Shown: piece after piece, positions 17,632 to 27,107 of the stretch
Position numbering within the stretch: the first letter of the stretch is position 1
Layout of the letters: every line of letters begins with the position of its first letter
Source: Gallalistipes aquisgranensis
Lineage (GTDB): Bacteria; Bacteroidota; Bacteroidia; Bacteroidales; Rikenellaceae
Assembly: GCF_014982715.1 (NCBI RefSeq)
Contig: NZ_JADCJY010000001.1
Coordinates: 558,001-622,000, forward strand
Direction: 5' to 3'
Length of the DNA stretch: 64,000 bases
The notes under the pieces: model-generated
Seen by the model: only the letters and a program-made list of their open reading frames with translations
What the model was told of the DNA's origin: nothing
Databases searched by the model: none
Translations under genes and position numbers: made by a program

Positions 17632-17639
17632 TATTTTTG
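17632..17639 (+). promoter_or_regulatory. -7 promoter element of the heparinase-like gene
   Basis: TATTTTTG, a perfect TAnnTTTG match, 31 bases before the ATG at 17671. Confidence 0.6.
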
Positions 17640-17670
17640 TCTCCGTTAAACCTTAAAATTTCAGATTCCG

Positions 17671-19500
17671 ATGAAAATTCTGCGACCGATCCTTTGTCTG
17701 TTCTCCGTTTTCCTCTTCTGCCTGCCGGTCCGTCTGCCAGCTGCGGACCCGGGGTTCGACTATGATCGGGCAGGGGCGCATCCCCGCATCCTGCTCGGGA
17801 AAAAAGAGATGCGGCAGCTCCGGAAAACCGTGAAGGAGAATCCTCCGCTCGGTGCGGTGCATGCCCGGATACTCGAACTCTGCGACGGATTTCTCGAAAA
17901 ACCCGTGCTCGAACGCAAGATGCTCGGGCGGCGTATGCTGTCGGTTTCCCGTAACGCCTTGCAGCGGATATTCTATCTCTCCTATGCCTACCGCATGACG
18001 GGCCGGACGGAGTATCTGGAACGGGCCGCGAAGGAACTCGATGCCGTGAGTGCATTCTCCGACTGGAATCCGTCCCATTTTCTGGACTGCGCCGAGATGA
18101 CGATGGCTGTGGCGATCGGCTACGACTGGCTCTACGGCGACCTTTCCTCCCGAACGAAGGAAAATGTCCGCCGGGCCATCGTGGAGAAGGGTCTGGGTGC
18201 TTCGCTGGTGCCTCGGTACGAACAAATGTTCACCACGCGCAAGAACAATTGGAACCAGGTGTGCCACGCGGGGATGGTCTACGGGGCGCTGGCGGTGCTC
18301 GACACCGACCGGGCGCTCGCGGAGAGGGTGATCGTCCGGGCCGTGGAGAACAATCCGGGCGTGATGGAGATGTACGCGCCCGACGGCGTCTATCCCGAGG
18401 GATACAGCTACTGGGGATACGGCACCTCGTTCGAGGTGATGATGCTGGCCGCGCTCGAACACGCTTTCGGGTCGGATGCCGGGCTCTCCCGTTTCGCGGG
18501 TTTCGACCGGACGGCCGGTTACATGCTCTATATGACGGGCCCTTCCGGGCTGGCGTTCAACTATTCCGATTCGGGGCCGGGGGTGAACGTGCATCCCGCC
18601 ATGTTCTGGTTCGCGCAGCGTTACGGCAATCCCTCCTGGGTGTGGACGGAGAGCCGGCTGATCGGTTCGGACCCGGGCCGCGACCGGCTGTTGCCCGCGC
18701 TGGTGGTGTTCGCCCGCGGCCTGGATTTCGACAGGGTGGCGCCGCCGGCCGAAAAGGTATGGGCGGGCGGAGGACCCAATCCCGTGGTGCTGGTGCGGAC
18801 GGGATGGAAAGACGATCTGCAGGACAAGTATCTTGCCATGAAGGGCGGGTCGGCCCAGTTGAGCCACACTCACCTCGACATGGGCTCTTTCGTCTACGAT
18901 GCGGGGGGCCTGCGATGGGCGATGGACCTGGGTATGGTGGACTACAATTCGTTGGAGAGCCGGGGCGTGAAGCTCTGGGGCCGGAAGCAGAATTCCGAGC
19001 GCTGGACGATATTCCGTTACAATAACTACGCTCACAATACGCTCACCGTGAACGGCCGCCTGCACGACGTGCACGGATTCGTGCCCGTTACACGGGTGTA
19101 CCGGGAGGGACGCGAACTGGGCGGCAGAATGGACTTGTCGGCCCTGTTCCCCGATCTGAAAAGTGCGGTGCGCAAGGCCGTGATCGTCGATGAGAAGCGG
19201 CTGGTGGTCGAGGACCGGGTCGTGGGGGGCGAACGGCCGGCGGTGCTGCGTTTCAGCATGGTGACCCCGGCGCAGGCCGAGATCGTGGATGCGGAGACGA
19301 TCCGGCTCACCCAGCGGGGGCAGACGATGACGATGCGTTTCAAAGGAACGCGCTCCCTCGCGGTCAGGACCTGGCCTACGAAGCCCGCGCGGCCGTACGA
19401 GCCCTCGAACGAGGGTACGGTGATCGTCGGCTTCGAAGCGGAGATTCCGGCAGGTGCCGCCGAGACGTTCGAGATGACGCTGGAAGAGGCTGGAAAATAG
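17671..19500 (+). CDS. Heparinase II/III family polysaccharide lyase-like protein
   Basis: A 609-residue secreted protein (signal peptide about 1-25). An alpha/alpha-toroid opens with AHPRILLGKKEM, and a C-terminal beta-sandwich follows. Candidate lyase residues are present: Asn193/Asn195 in KNNWNQVCHAG, Tyr245/Tyr247 in YPEGYSYWGYG, His399/His401 in LSHTHLDMGSF, and His455 in NNYAHNTLTV. This set is typical of uronic-acid polysaccharide lyases of the PL12/PL15/PL21 type. The substrate (heparin, alginate or another uronate glycan) cannot be told. No SusC/SusD or sulfatase is adjacent, so it is an orphan; it has its own promoter and terminator. Confidence 0.83.
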   Translation: MKILRPILCLFSVFLFCLPVRLPAADPGFDYDRAGAHPRILLGKKEMRQLRKTVKENPPLGAVHARILELCDGFLEKPVLERKMLGRRMLSVSRNALQRIFYLSYAYRMTGRTEYLERAAKELDAVSAFSDWNPSHFLDCAEMTMAVAIGYDWLYGDLSSRTKENVRRAIVEKGLGASLVPRYEQMFTTRKNNWNQVCHAGMVYGALAVLDTDRALAERVIVRAVENNPGVMEMYAPDGVYPEGYSYWGYGTSFEVMMLAALEHAFGSDAGLSRFAGFDRTAGYMLYMTGPSGLAFNYSDSGPGVNVHPAMFWFAQRYGNPSWVWTESRLIGSDPGRDRLLPALVVFARGLDFDRVAPPAEKVWAGGGPNPVVLVRTGWKDDLQDKYLAMKGGSAQLSHTHLDMGSFVYDAGGLRWAMDLGMVDYNSLESRGVKLWGRKQNSERWTIFRYNNYAHNTLTVNGRLHDVHGFVPVTRVYREGRELGGRMDLSALFPDLKSAVRKAVIVDEKRLVVEDRVVGGERPAVLRFSMVTPAQAEIVDAETIRLTQRGQTMTMRFKGTRSLAVRTWPTKPARPYEPSNEGTVIVGFEAEIPAGAAETFEMTLEEAGK

Positions 19501-19502
19501 AA

Positions 19503-19534
19503 AACGGAGCGCACGGAATGAGTCGCGCTCCGTT
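19503..19534. terminator. Hairpin between convergent heparinase-like and UroD-like genes
   Basis: AACGGAGCGC (19503-19512) pairs perfectly with GCGCTCCGTT (19525-19534). It sits between convergent stops and could serve both directions. Confidence 0.75.
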
Positions 19535-19555
19535 CCGGATAGTCTCCGGGTCCTA

Positions 19556-20560
19556 TTACAGCGACAACTGCCGCAGAAGGACCATATTTTCCCGTGGCGT
19601 CATCATCGGGATTTCGCAGCCGCCCGAGAGAATCCAGTTTTCGGCGGGAACGGAGTTGCGGACCGTTTCGTATGCTGCGCCGATCCGCTCCCTGTCCCCT
19701 TCCAGAATGACGGCCACCGGGTCGAGGTTGCCGCTCAGCATTACATCCGGCCCCATCGCCCGGTGGGCTGCAGCCATGTCCACCATCCAGTCGATGTCGA
19801 GAATGTCAGCCCCTTCGCGTGCAATGAGAGGGAGCAGGTGAGTGATGTCTCCGCAGATATGCAACTTGACAAGGGCTCCTTTTTCATGGATGAAATCGAA
19901 TAGTTCCCGATGTCGGTCGAAAGCGAATGACTCGTACATATCTGGCGGTATCTGCGAGCAGATCGCGTCGCCTACCCCGACGATGTCTGCTCCGGCCTCG
20001 ATCTGGGCTGCCGCGAAGGCCTTGCCCATTGCCAGCGTCTTGTCGCAGAGGGCATGGATGTCGTCGGGAGCCAGCATCATCTGCATCATCGCTTCGCTCA
20101 TGCCCATCAGGTCGGCTGCTTCGGCCAGCGGACCTTCTACCCAGCCGATGACCGGGAATCTGCTGCCCAGTTCCCTGCGGAACAGCCGTACCCCTTCGAT
20201 CCGGTCGAGGGTCCGTTCGTGAGCGTATACGTCCGGCAGGGAGAGGCGGTCGATGTCGGTGCGGTCGTGCACGATTTTTTCCGCAGAAGGTGAGTCGTTG
20301 CCGGCGAAGCGGATCGCTGCCCCGAAAGCCGCAGTTTCGCGGTAAGGATCGGAGATCACGCTTACGGCGTCGTGGTCGTACAGTTCGAGGCATTTCAGAT
20401 TCGCGGCGACCAGCTTCTTGTGATCGCGCATCAGCTCTTCGTAGGTCATGCCGCTCACGTGGGAGGCGTGCATCATCAGGATCGGGTGGAACGGAATCCG
20501 TCCGTCGGCCGTTTGGGGTGTGCGCAGCCGGGCGTGTATTTCATTCAGTTTTGGATTCAT
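19556..20560 (-). CDS. UroD-superfamily protein, MtaA-like; last gene of the leftward mannan operon
   Basis: A 334-residue TIM-barrel protein. It keeps the zinc-thiolate pattern of methylcobamide-dependent methyltransferases: His234 and Cys236 in VKLHICGDIT, and Cys315 in LSGGCEIPMMTPRENM. It therefore looks like a methyl-group transfer enzyme rather than a porphyrin decarboxylase. It starts 21 bases after the AraC gene stops and closes the operon GH5-GH130-MFS-epimerase-AraC. A methyl-transfer role in mannan use is not established. Possible jobs are removal of methyl groups from plant-derived ligands, or a role unrelated to sugar. No corrinoid protein is encoded here. Confidence 0.8.
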   Translation of the reverse strand: MNPKLNEIHARLRTPQTADGRIPFHPILMMHASHVSGMTYEELMRDHKKLVAANLKCLELYDHDAVSVISDPYRETAAFGAAIRFAGNDSPSAEKIVHDRTDIDRLSLPDVYAHERTLDRIEGVRLFRRELGSRFPVIGWVEGPLAEAADLMGMSEAMMQMMLAPDDIHALCDKTLAMGKAFAAAQIEAGADIVGVGDAICSQIPPDMYESFAFDRHRELFDFIHEKGALVKLHICGDITHLLPLIAREGADILDIDWMVDMAAAHRAMGPDVMLSGNLDPVAVILEGDRERIGAAYETVRNSVPAENWILSGGCEIPMMTPRENMVLLRQLSL

Positions 20561-20581
20561 GGCTTTGTGGTTTTGGTGTGG

Positions 20582-21472
20582 TTACAGAATCAGTTGTTTC
20601 TTGCGGTACATGCTGCGGAAATCGCGGGGCGAGCACCCCTTTCTCCGCTTGAAGATACGGTTGAAGTTCGACAGGTTGTTGTAGCCGCACTCGTAGCATA
20701 TTTCGGCGATGCTCTTGTTGGAGTCCACCAGCAGACGGGAGACGTGTCCGAGCCGGATGTCCGCCAGGTACTCCGTGAAGGTCTTGCCCGCGTGTGCCGT
20801 GAAAAAGCGGCTGAAGGCCACTTCGCTCATGCTGACGATCGCGGCCGCATCTTTCAGGGTGATGTCCTGAGAATAGTTCTCCTTGAGGAATTTGTCCACC
20901 TTGCGGATACGCCGGCTTAGACTGCTCCCGTTCTGTTGGGCGAACGAATTGCTGGCCAGCGTGCGCATCTCTTTCGAAATGGAGAGTTCGTACAGCAGCG
21001 TAAGGAAATTGAGTACGGAATAGAACCCGACATCCTCCAGCGTGAGCGAATTGAGTAGGTAACGTACCTTGAGGATGGTGGACAGCGAGAACGCCACTCC
21101 CTTGCGGGCCTGTTCGAACATGGCGCGGATGGATTTGAACTGGTTCTTGTTGAGCACCGATCCCGAGAGCCAGTCGCCCGAAAACTGGATCGTGATTTCG
21201 CGGATGTTGCCCGTCGTGCAATGATGGGTCTGCCATGCGTGTTCGAGGTTTTCGCCCGTGATGAGCACCATGTCGTAGTCGCCGATCTCCTCGATCGAAT
21301 CGCCCACCACACGGAGGGCTCCCGTCGCGTTCTCCACGTAGTTGATCTCGAATTCCGTGTGAGAATGGATCGGGAAGTTGAATTCGCTTTTTCGGCGTTC
21401 GATCACGTAGATGCAGTCCGCCTCGGAAAGGGGCGGCAATTCGTGCAATACGCTGCTTCCTGTCTTCTCCAT
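20582..21472 (-). CDS. AraC family transcriptional regulator with N-terminal cupin
   Basis: A 296-residue regulator. The N-terminal half is an AraC-type cupin ligand domain (FPIHSHTEFEINYVENATG, about residues 30-48). The C-terminal 100 residues carry the two helix-turn-helix motifs (ITLKDAAAIVSMSEVAFSRF, and SIAEICYECGYNNLSNFNR followed by the typical F-K-RRKGCSPRDFR). Because it is encoded inside the mannan operon, 26 bases after the epimerase gene, it likely senses an intracellular manno-oligosaccharide or mannosylglucose and activates both divergent promoters. Most characterised Bacteroides mannan loci use hybrid two-component or SusR-type sensors instead. ATG 21472 is chosen; the upstream extension looks non-coding. 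Confidence 0.92.
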   Translation of the reverse strand: MEKTGSSVLHELPPLSEADCIYVIERRKSEFNFPIHSHTEFEINYVENATGALRVVGDSIEEIGDYDMVLITGENLEHAWQTHHCTTGNIREITIQFSGDWLSGSVLNKNQFKSIRAMFEQARKGVAFSLSTILKVRYLLNSLTLEDVGFYSVLNFLTLLYELSISKEMRTLASNSFAQQNGSSLSRRIRKVDKFLKENYSQDITLKDAAAIVSMSEVAFSRFFTAHAGKTFTEYLADIRLGHVSRLLVDSNKSIAEICYECGYNNLSNFNRIFKRRKGCSPRDFRSMYRKKQLIL

Positions 21473-21498
21473 GTCTGTGTTGTTGCTATGGTTTCCCT

Positions 21499-22710
21499 CT
21501 ATTTCCCTCCGACCGGGATGCCTGTGCGCCCGATCAGTTCGAGACACATGCGGCTGTTGTGATACGGACATTTCCAGAATCCGGCGCGGTCTCCTTCCGT
21601 GTTCACGAGGCCGTCTCCGTGGATACTCCAGAGCCACTCTCCGGCCGGCCGCAAGGAAAAATGTGCGTCGATGTACTGCCATGCCTCTACCGCCCGTTCC
21701 AGAGCGGTCTCGTCACCGAAATGGTGGTAGAGGTTGAAATATCCGACTACCGTTTCGGCCTGTACCCACCAGTGGCGGTCGTGGTCGTAGCGTCCGGTCG
21801 TGCGGTCGAATTCGTAGATCATGCTTCCGTCGGGCCGGAGTCCCTCTGCGGCTGCCTGTGCGATCTTCTTGGCGAGCGGTTCGATACGCTGCAGCGTATC
21901 GTGGTCGCCCAACACCAGCGCCGTTTCGTGGAGCAGCCATGAGGCTTCGATGTCGTGTCCGAAAGAGACGGTATTGCTTTGCAGGTTCCATGCATCGTCG
22001 AAAAAGAGCCCCAGATGTCCTGTCTCGGGATCGACGATCGTTTCGGCGAAGATCGAGAGCAGTTCCCGCAGTCGCTGCCCGAGCAGCGGATCGTGCCAGA
22101 CGCAGTAGAGGTTCGTATAAGGTTCGATGATATGCAGGTGCGTGTTCATCGTTTTGCTCAGGTTCTCGTCCTTTTCGCTCAGACGCATGTCTTCGATCGG
22201 CGACCAGTCGCGTCCGAACGCTTCGAAATAGCCTCCGTTCACGGGGTCGTGGACATGTTCCTCCAGCGAGCGGAACAGTTCGATTGCGGCTCGGAGCGAC
22301 CGTTCGTCTCCCGTGGCACGGTGGTATTCGCTCAGACCGTAGATGGCGAATCCGATGGCATAGCTCTGCTTCTTCGTGTCGAGCGGGTGGCCTTCGTGAT
22401 CCAGAGACCAGTAGATGCCGCCGTAGTCCCGGTCGATGAAGCGGTCGAGGACATAATCGCGGGCGCGGGTCGCCATTTCGAGGTATTCCGGGCGTTTGAA
22501 CACCCGGTAAGCCGCTGAAAAGGTCCACAGAATGCGGGTGTTGAGCACCGCTCCCTTCGGGGCGTCGGGAACCCGGGTCCCGTCGAACGTCACCTGCCCG
22601 TAGAAACCGCCGTTTTTCTCGTCCTGCGTGCGGGTGATCCAAAAGGGCAGAATGTTGTCGAGAAGTTCTGTCCGCAGCGATTCAGCCAGTCGTATTGCTT
22701 TAGGATTCAT
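21499..22710 (-). CDS. AGE-family epimerase, probable cellobiose/mannobiose 2-epimerase
   Basis: Interconverts C2 of the reducing-end sugar; in this context it would turn beta-1,4-mannobiose into mannosyl-glucose. The 403-residue alpha6/alpha6 barrel shows the cellobiose-2-epimerase hallmarks: THLHIIEPYTNLY (His191, His193), SFGHDIEASWLL (His252) and FWKCPYHNSRM (His384), the last being the expected general base or acid. These distinguish it from N-acylglucosamine epimerases. No signal peptide, so cytoplasmic. Its start overlaps the transporter gene by 11 bases. With the adjacent GH130 enzyme it forms the mannobiose epimerase/phosphorylase route known from Bacteroides fragilis and Ruminococcus albus. 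Confidence 0.9.
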   Translation of the reverse strand: MNPKAIRLAESLRTELLDNILPFWITRTQDEKNGGFYGQVTFDGTRVPDAPKGAVLNTRILWTFSAAYRVFKRPEYLEMATRARDYVLDRFIDRDYGGIYWSLDHEGHPLDTKKQSYAIGFAIYGLSEYHRATGDERSLRAAIELFRSLEEHVHDPVNGGYFEAFGRDWSPIEDMRLSEKDENLSKTMNTHLHIIEPYTNLYCVWHDPLLGQRLRELLSIFAETIVDPETGHLGLFFDDAWNLQSNTVSFGHDIEASWLLHETALVLGDHDTLQRIEPLAKKIAQAAAEGLRPDGSMIYEFDRTTGRYDHDRHWWVQAETVVGYFNLYHHFGDETALERAVEAWQYIDAHFSLRPAGEWLWSIHGDGLVNTEGDRAGFWKCPYHNSRMCLELIGRTGIPVGGK

Positions 22711-24094
22711 GGCGCAGTTTTTTGAGTTCGTTCTGTATCTCGTTGATTTTCTTTTCGCTGAGCGGATAGATCGAGATGAAGACCACTCCGAGGACGGCAC
22801 TGGCTGCCGGCAACAGGCTCAGCATCATGCGGATACCGTTGAGGGCTTCGGGTGTCTGCGTCGTATTGGCCTCGAATCCGAAATAGGCGAGTAGCCATCC
22901 GGTTACGGCTCCTCCGAAAGTCCAGCCCAACTTCTGCGACATGCTCGATGCGGAGAAGATGAGACCGGTGGCACGCCGGCCCGTATTGACTTCGGACCAG
23001 TCGGCCGTGTCGGCGTACATCGACCACAACAGCGGGAAAATGGACCCGGCGCACATGCTGATCAGCACTTGAAGGCCCATCATCATCCATACATCGTTCG
23101 GTCCGGCGAAAAAGAACAGTACGCTCAGCACGGCCGCTCCTGCCATCGCCCACAGGTAGGCCATTTTCCTCCCGATCCGTTTCGAAACGGGTACAACCAG
23201 AATGATGCCCAGAATGTTGGCCGCCTGTCCGAGCACGAGGTAAAGTGTGGTCAGCGAGAACGACAGCCCCGTAAATCCGAGGCCGGTTTCGCTACGGGCG
23301 GCTTCCACGTAATATTTGAAATAGTAGGCTGCGGCACCGTCCCGGATCGAGTTGAAGATCAGTGCCCCGACCCCGGCCGCGAAGAGTATCCACCACGGAC
23401 GGTTGCGGAACAGGTCGGAGACATCCTCTTTCAGGGAATTTTTTTCCGTTCTGACCGGAATCACCCGTTCGCGCGTCCAACGGAACGTGCAGAAGAAGAA
23501 CAGGACCGTGATGATTGCGAAGAGCGTTACCGCATACTGCCATCCGGCCGCCTGTCCACCGAACCGGCTGAAATAGTGTACGAGCGGTTCGATGAAGGTC
23601 AAGACAAGGATACTACCCAGAAAGGCGAAGATCATACGGTAGGAGGAGAGTTCGGTGCGCGTGTCCGGATCGGGGGATATGACGCCCAACAGCGAAGCGT
23701 AGGGCACGTTGACCGTGGAATAGACCATCATCATCAGCGTGTAGGTGACATAGGCCCATACGATTTTTCCGGTCATTCCGAAATCGGGCGTCGTGAAGGT
23801 CAGGATGCCCAGCACGCCGAACGGAACGGCGAACCAGAGGATGAAGGGGCGGAAGCGTCCCCAGCGGGTACGGGTGCGGTCGGCGAGTATGCCTACGACC
23901 GGATCGACGAGCGAATCCCAGATGCGGGTGATGAGGAACATCGTCCCCACTGCGGCGGCCGGCATGCCGAACACGTCCGTGTAGAAAAAAAGCAGGTACA
24001 TGCCGAACAGTTTCCAGAAGATGGAAGAGGCGGCGTCGCCCAGCCCGTAGCCGATTTTTTCCTTGAGTGTTACCTTTGTCGCGCTGTTTCCCAT
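22700..24094 (-). CDS. GPH-family (MFS) sugar:cation symporter, probable mannobiose transporter
   Basis: A 464-residue inner-membrane transporter with about 12 hydrophobic helices. The opening KEKIGYGLGDAASSIFWKLF and the loop ADRTRTRWGRFRPFILW are glycoside-pentoside-hexuronide family signatures. In this operon it should carry beta-1,4-mannobiose or short manno-oligosaccharides from periplasm to cytoplasm with a proton or sodium ion, supplying the epimerase encoded next. It overlaps that gene by 11 bases and follows GH130 after 4 bases, so synthesis is tightly coupled. Substrate is inferred from context only. Confidence 0.9.
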   Translation of the reverse strand: MGNSATKVTLKEKIGYGLGDAASSIFWKLFGMYLLFFYTDVFGMPAAAVGTMFLITRIWDSLVDPVVGILADRTRTRWGRFRPFILWFAVPFGVLGILTFTTPDFGMTGKIVWAYVTYTLMMMVYSTVNVPYASLLGVISPDPDTRTELSSYRMIFAFLGSILVLTFIEPLVHYFSRFGGQAAGWQYAVTLFAIITVLFFFCTFRWTRERVIPVRTEKNSLKEDVSDLFRNRPWWILFAAGVGALIFNSIRDGAAAYYFKYYVEAARSETGLGFTGLSFSLTTLYLVLGQAANILGIILVVPVSKRIGRKMAYLWAMAGAAVLSVLFFFAGPNDVWMMMGLQVLISMCAGSIFPLLWSMYADTADWSEVNTGRRATGLIFSASSMSQKLGWTFGGAVTGWLLAYFGFEANTTQTPEALNGIRMMLSLLPAASAVLGVVFISIYPLSEKKINEIQNELKKLRHES

Positions 24095-24098
24095 GACG

Positions 24099-25283
24099 TC
24101 ACGGTTTCAGAAGTTCCATGAACGGCCTGTTCCGTTCGATCAGTTCGTTGATGCGTGCCACTGAAGCGGCCGAACGGAATCCGTCGGCAGGGGTGTGCAT
24201 GCAGTAGTCCACAAGCCGCTCGACGGTGGAGGTGGCCACATGCATCCGCGTGTCGCAGGAGGCGTAATAGATGTAGACGGTTCCGTTTTCGTCGGCGATC
24301 CATCCGTTGGTGAACAGTACATTCGAAACGTCTCCGACCCGTTCTTCGCCGACGGGTGCGAGCAGGTGTCCGGCCGGTTCGGCAATCACCCTGGTCGGGT
24401 CGTCGAGTGCCGTCATGTACATATAGATAACGTATCGGAGCCCGGCCGCGCACATCCGCACGCCGTGGGCGATGTGGAGCCACCCCTGCGGGGTTTTGAT
24501 CGGATGGGGGCCTTCTCCGTTCTTCAACTCCTTGACGGTGTGGTAATACCGGCGGTCTATGGTCTTTTCTTCCCTGATCACGGCATTCGTAATGTCATCG
24601 ACCAGCGCCCAGCCGATTCCGCTGCCACTGCCGGCGTCGATGAAACCGTCTTGCGGACGGGTGTACAGCGCATATTTTCCATCGACGAACTCCGGATGAA
24701 GCACTACATTGCGTTGCTGCGAGGCGGACCGAATGTCGGGCAGACGCTCCCATCGGACCAGGTCGTGCGTGCGGGCTACGGCCGCTGTGGCTACCGCGGC
24801 CGAAAGGTCGCCGGGCCTGCTCCGGTCTTTCCGCTCGGAGCAGAATATGCCGTAGATCCAGCCGTCTTCGTGGGCTGTGAGTCGCATGTCGTAAACGTTC
24901 ACGTCAGGATCGTCCGTTTCAGGCATGACGATAGGTTTGTCCCGGAAACGAAAATTGTCAATGCCGTTCGGGCTTTCGGCGACGGCGAAAAAGGATTTGC
25001 GGTCGGCTCCCTCTACCCGTACGACTAAGGCGTATTTGCCGTTGAACCTAATGGCGCCGGCATTGAATACCGCATTGACGCCGATGCGTTCCATGCAGAA
25101 AGGATTGGTCTCGGGATTCAGGTCGTAGCGCCAGTGCAGGGGGGCGTGTTCTCGTGTCAGGACGGGATATTTGTAGCGGGTCCATACGCCGTTCGAATCC
25201 GCCGGCTCGTTCTTCCGGGTCAGCAGCGCCTCCAATTTCCGTTGGCGAGCCCGGATCTTTTCTCTGAAGGATGTTTCGTTCAT
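24099..25283 (-). CDS. GH130 4-O-beta-mannosyl-glucose phosphorylase
   Basis: A cytoplasmic phosphorylase expected to split mannosyl-glucose with phosphate into alpha-mannose-1-phosphate and glucose. The 394-residue five-bladed propeller has [16 protein letters not shown] (about 89-104), and Asp132 in [10 protein letters not shown], matching the single catalytic Asp of characterised GH130 subfamily 1 enzymes. [18 protein letters not shown] and [12 protein letters not shown] add phosphate-site and sugar-site blocks. No signal peptide. It sits between the GH5 mannanase (18 bases upstream) and the transporter. Length and the neighbouring epimerase favour subfamily 1 over mannosyl-oligosaccharide phosphorylases. 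Confidence 0.92.
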   Translation of the reverse strand: MNETSFREKIRARQRKLEALLTRKNEPADSNGVWTRYKYPVLTREHAPLHWRYDLNPETNPFCMERIGVNAVFNAGAIRFNGKYALVVRVEGADRKSFFAVAESPNGIDNFRFRDKPIVMPETDDPDVNVYDMRLTAHEDGWIYGIFCSERKDRSRPGDLSAAVATAAVARTHDLVRWERLPDIRSASQQRNVVLHPEFVDGKYALYTRPQDGFIDAGSGSGIGWALVDDITNAVIREEKTIDRRYYHTVKELKNGEGPHPIKTPQGWLHIAHGVRMCAAGLRYVIYMYMTALDDPTRVIAEPAGHLLAPVGEERVGDVSNVLFTNGWIADENGTVYIYYASCDTRMHVATSTVERLVDYCMHTPADGFRSAASVARINELIERNRPFMELLKP

Positions 25284-25301
25284 CGTTGTTTTGGAATAGT
25301 G

Positions 25302-26621
25302 TTATTGTTCGGTTGACGGAGCGGCGGTCTCTGCCTGTCGGCCGCTGAGCAAACCGGAATACTTGCGGATGAGTTCGATCGTGGTGGTGTCGGAACTGAA
25401 TACCGAGTTCAATCCCTGCGGTTCCTGTGCCGGATCGCCGGTGTAGTCGTCCCCTCTGCGCCATTTCGATGGATCGTCCGACAGTGCGGCGAAACCTCCC
25501 CAGGCCCAGAAATTACAGCCGGCGAACAGGCCGCCGTTACACATATTGTCGTGTATGTAGGAGAATATGGCTTCGTAGTAAGTGTCCCGGCCTGAGGTGG
25601 AGGTTGTCCTGTCGCAGGCCAGTCCGTCGCGCGGGAAACCGAACTCTTCCATTACAACCGGTTTGCGATGCCGGGAGGCTATCGCCAGGTGCTCGTCGAT
25701 ATACTCTTTGGAGTTGGCAATGGCGGAGGAGAGGTTTTCCCGCATGTTTTCCTTTCCGATCCAGCCCCAGTTGTAGGGCCAGATGTGGATGGTCATGTAG
25801 TCGATGTTCGGATCGGCGTGGATGGCTTCCCAAAGTCCGATATCTCCTTCCGTGCCGGCTTTCCCTTCACTGCCGGTCGAGATAAGGTGGTTCGGGTCGA
25901 GCGCCCGTATCCGTGCGGCGATGTCTGCCATCCACTGCCGGTAGGCCTCCTTGTTGTCGTCTCCGAATGCGCGGGGTTCGTTCCCGATCTGCCATGCCAT
26001 AAGAGCCGGGTCGTCGGTGTATTTCACACCCGTGTAACGGTTCGTACGGTTTACGATGTCTTCCACGTACCGGGCGAAAAGAGCCTGGGCCCGTTCGTTT
26101 TTTGCGTATTGGGCCACATATTCCGTGAAAGCGTTCCAGCCGTCTATGGCGGGGATTTTGACCGGGCCCGCTCCGGCCCATTCGAGATATTGGGAGTAGC
26201 CGCCCGACCACTCCCACGAGTTGTTCAGATAGAGCACGGCATACATCTCCCGTTTGCCGAGTTCGGCCATCAGAAAGTCGAGCCCGTCGAGAATCTCGTC
26301 ATTGTATTGGCCCGGGGCGCGTTGCAAAGTCGGTTCGACTTTCGCCGTCACCCCTTCCGGGCCGTCGGCTCCGACCAGAATGCGGAGGTTGTCTACCCCG
26401 TTCTCTTTCAGAAAGTCGAGCTCACGCAGCAGTCTTTCCCGATTGCCGCCTTCGCCCTGCGAACCGAGAATGGCTCCGTACCAGAGGTTTGTCCCTACGA
26501 AGTGATAGGGCGTTTCCCCTTTGTAGAACCGGCCGTCCTTCACCCGGATGAACCGGTCCGTTTTCCCTGCAGTGCATCCGGCGAGGCCGTACAGCAATAG
26601 TGCAAATAACAGTTTTTTCAT
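25302..26621 (-). CDS. GH5 (subfamily 7-like) beta-mannanase lipoprotein
   Basis: An endo-beta-1,4-mannanase, 439 residues, first gene of the leftward operon. The signal peptide ends in a lipobox LAGC (Cys16), so it is lipid-anchored, probably at the cell surface or in the periplasm. The TIM barrel opens with FVGTNLWYGAILG. The acid/base is Glu215 in WQIGNEPR and the nucleophile Glu326 in VVMEEFGFPRDG. HIWPYNWGWIG and FWAWGG complete the cleft, all as in eukaryote- and Bacteroides-type GH5_7 enzymes. A consensus promoter lies about 370 bp upstream, leaving a long leader. Confidence 0.92.
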   Translation of the reverse strand: MKKLLFALLLYGLAGCTAGKTDRFIRVKDGRFYKGETPYHFVGTNLWYGAILGSQGEGGNRERLLRELDFLKENGVDNLRILVGADGPEGVTAKVEPTLQRAPGQYNDEILDGLDFLMAELGKREMYAVLYLNNSWEWSGGYSQYLEWAGAGPVKIPAIDGWNAFTEYVAQYAKNERAQALFARYVEDIVNRTNRYTGVKYTDDPALMAWQIGNEPRAFGDDNKEAYRQWMADIAARIRALDPNHLISTGSEGKAGTEGDIGLWEAIHADPNIDYMTIHIWPYNWGWIGKENMRENLSSAIANSKEYIDEHLAIASRHRKPVVMEEFGFPRDGLACDRTTSTSGRDTYYEAIFSYIHDNMCNGGLFAGCNFWAWGGFAALSDDPSKWRRGDDYTGDPAQEPQGLNSVFSSDTTTIELIRKYSGLLSGRQAETAAPSTEQ

Positions 26622-26992
26622 CTGTTTGTGTTTTTTTCGAATGGAATCCGTTCCGATCCCCTTTCCGGGCAGAAAAACCGGTCGGGAGAATAGTGCCGGA
26701 TGATGTTAAAAAAATACCGAAAAATGAATTTATTCCTTGTTAATGTTTGGAAGAGTGGATTTCTGTTCCGATGCGGACGGTAGGACTGGGAATTCTGTAC
26801 CCATCTTTTCCGCGAAGCCGTTTCGGAGGGTGTCCGTCTCCTTCTGTGTCGGAAGGAAAGAATTTCCTGTGTTTCGGTTTTGCTTTTAACATCTTTGTAA
26901 CCAATCGAATGTTCGTTGTTTGTTCGGGTTGACACTCTCGCGGACAACAGCGATGAATTCACGATACAGAGATATTTACCTTTTATGTAGAG

Positions 26993-27024
26993 CAAAACTA
27001 TGGGATATTTTCCGTTTCTCCAAA
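26993..27024 (-). promoter_or_regulatory. Full consensus promoter of the leftward mannan operon
   Basis: On the minus strand TTTG (27024-27021), a 20-base spacer and TAGTTTTG (27000-26993) fit the Bacteroidetes -33/-7 consensus (TTTG, 19-21 bases, TAnnTTTG) exactly. Confidence 0.75.
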
Positions 27025-27047
27025 CGATTTTTTCTTGAAAAAAACCG

Positions 27048-27067
27048 AATGATAAAAAAGTATCATT
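27048..27067. repeat. Inverted repeat AATGATA-N6-TATCATT, candidate operator
   Basis: A perfect 7-bp inverted repeat with a 6-base spacer lies between the two divergent mannan promoters. A further half-site ATATGATATA follows at 27081-27090. Position and symmetry suit a regulator controlling both operons, such as the AraC protein at 20582, though AraC proteins usually prefer direct repeats. Confidence 0.5.
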
Positions 27068-27107
27068 ATTGGTTTTTATAATATGATATATACGCGACTT
27101 TATCTCT

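Noticed and set aside
26618-26995. 125-residue minus-strand frame in the GH5 leader
   Set aside because: Composition is random (many Arg, Ser, Thr), and it would start at the transcription start of the leader. Treated as untranslated.
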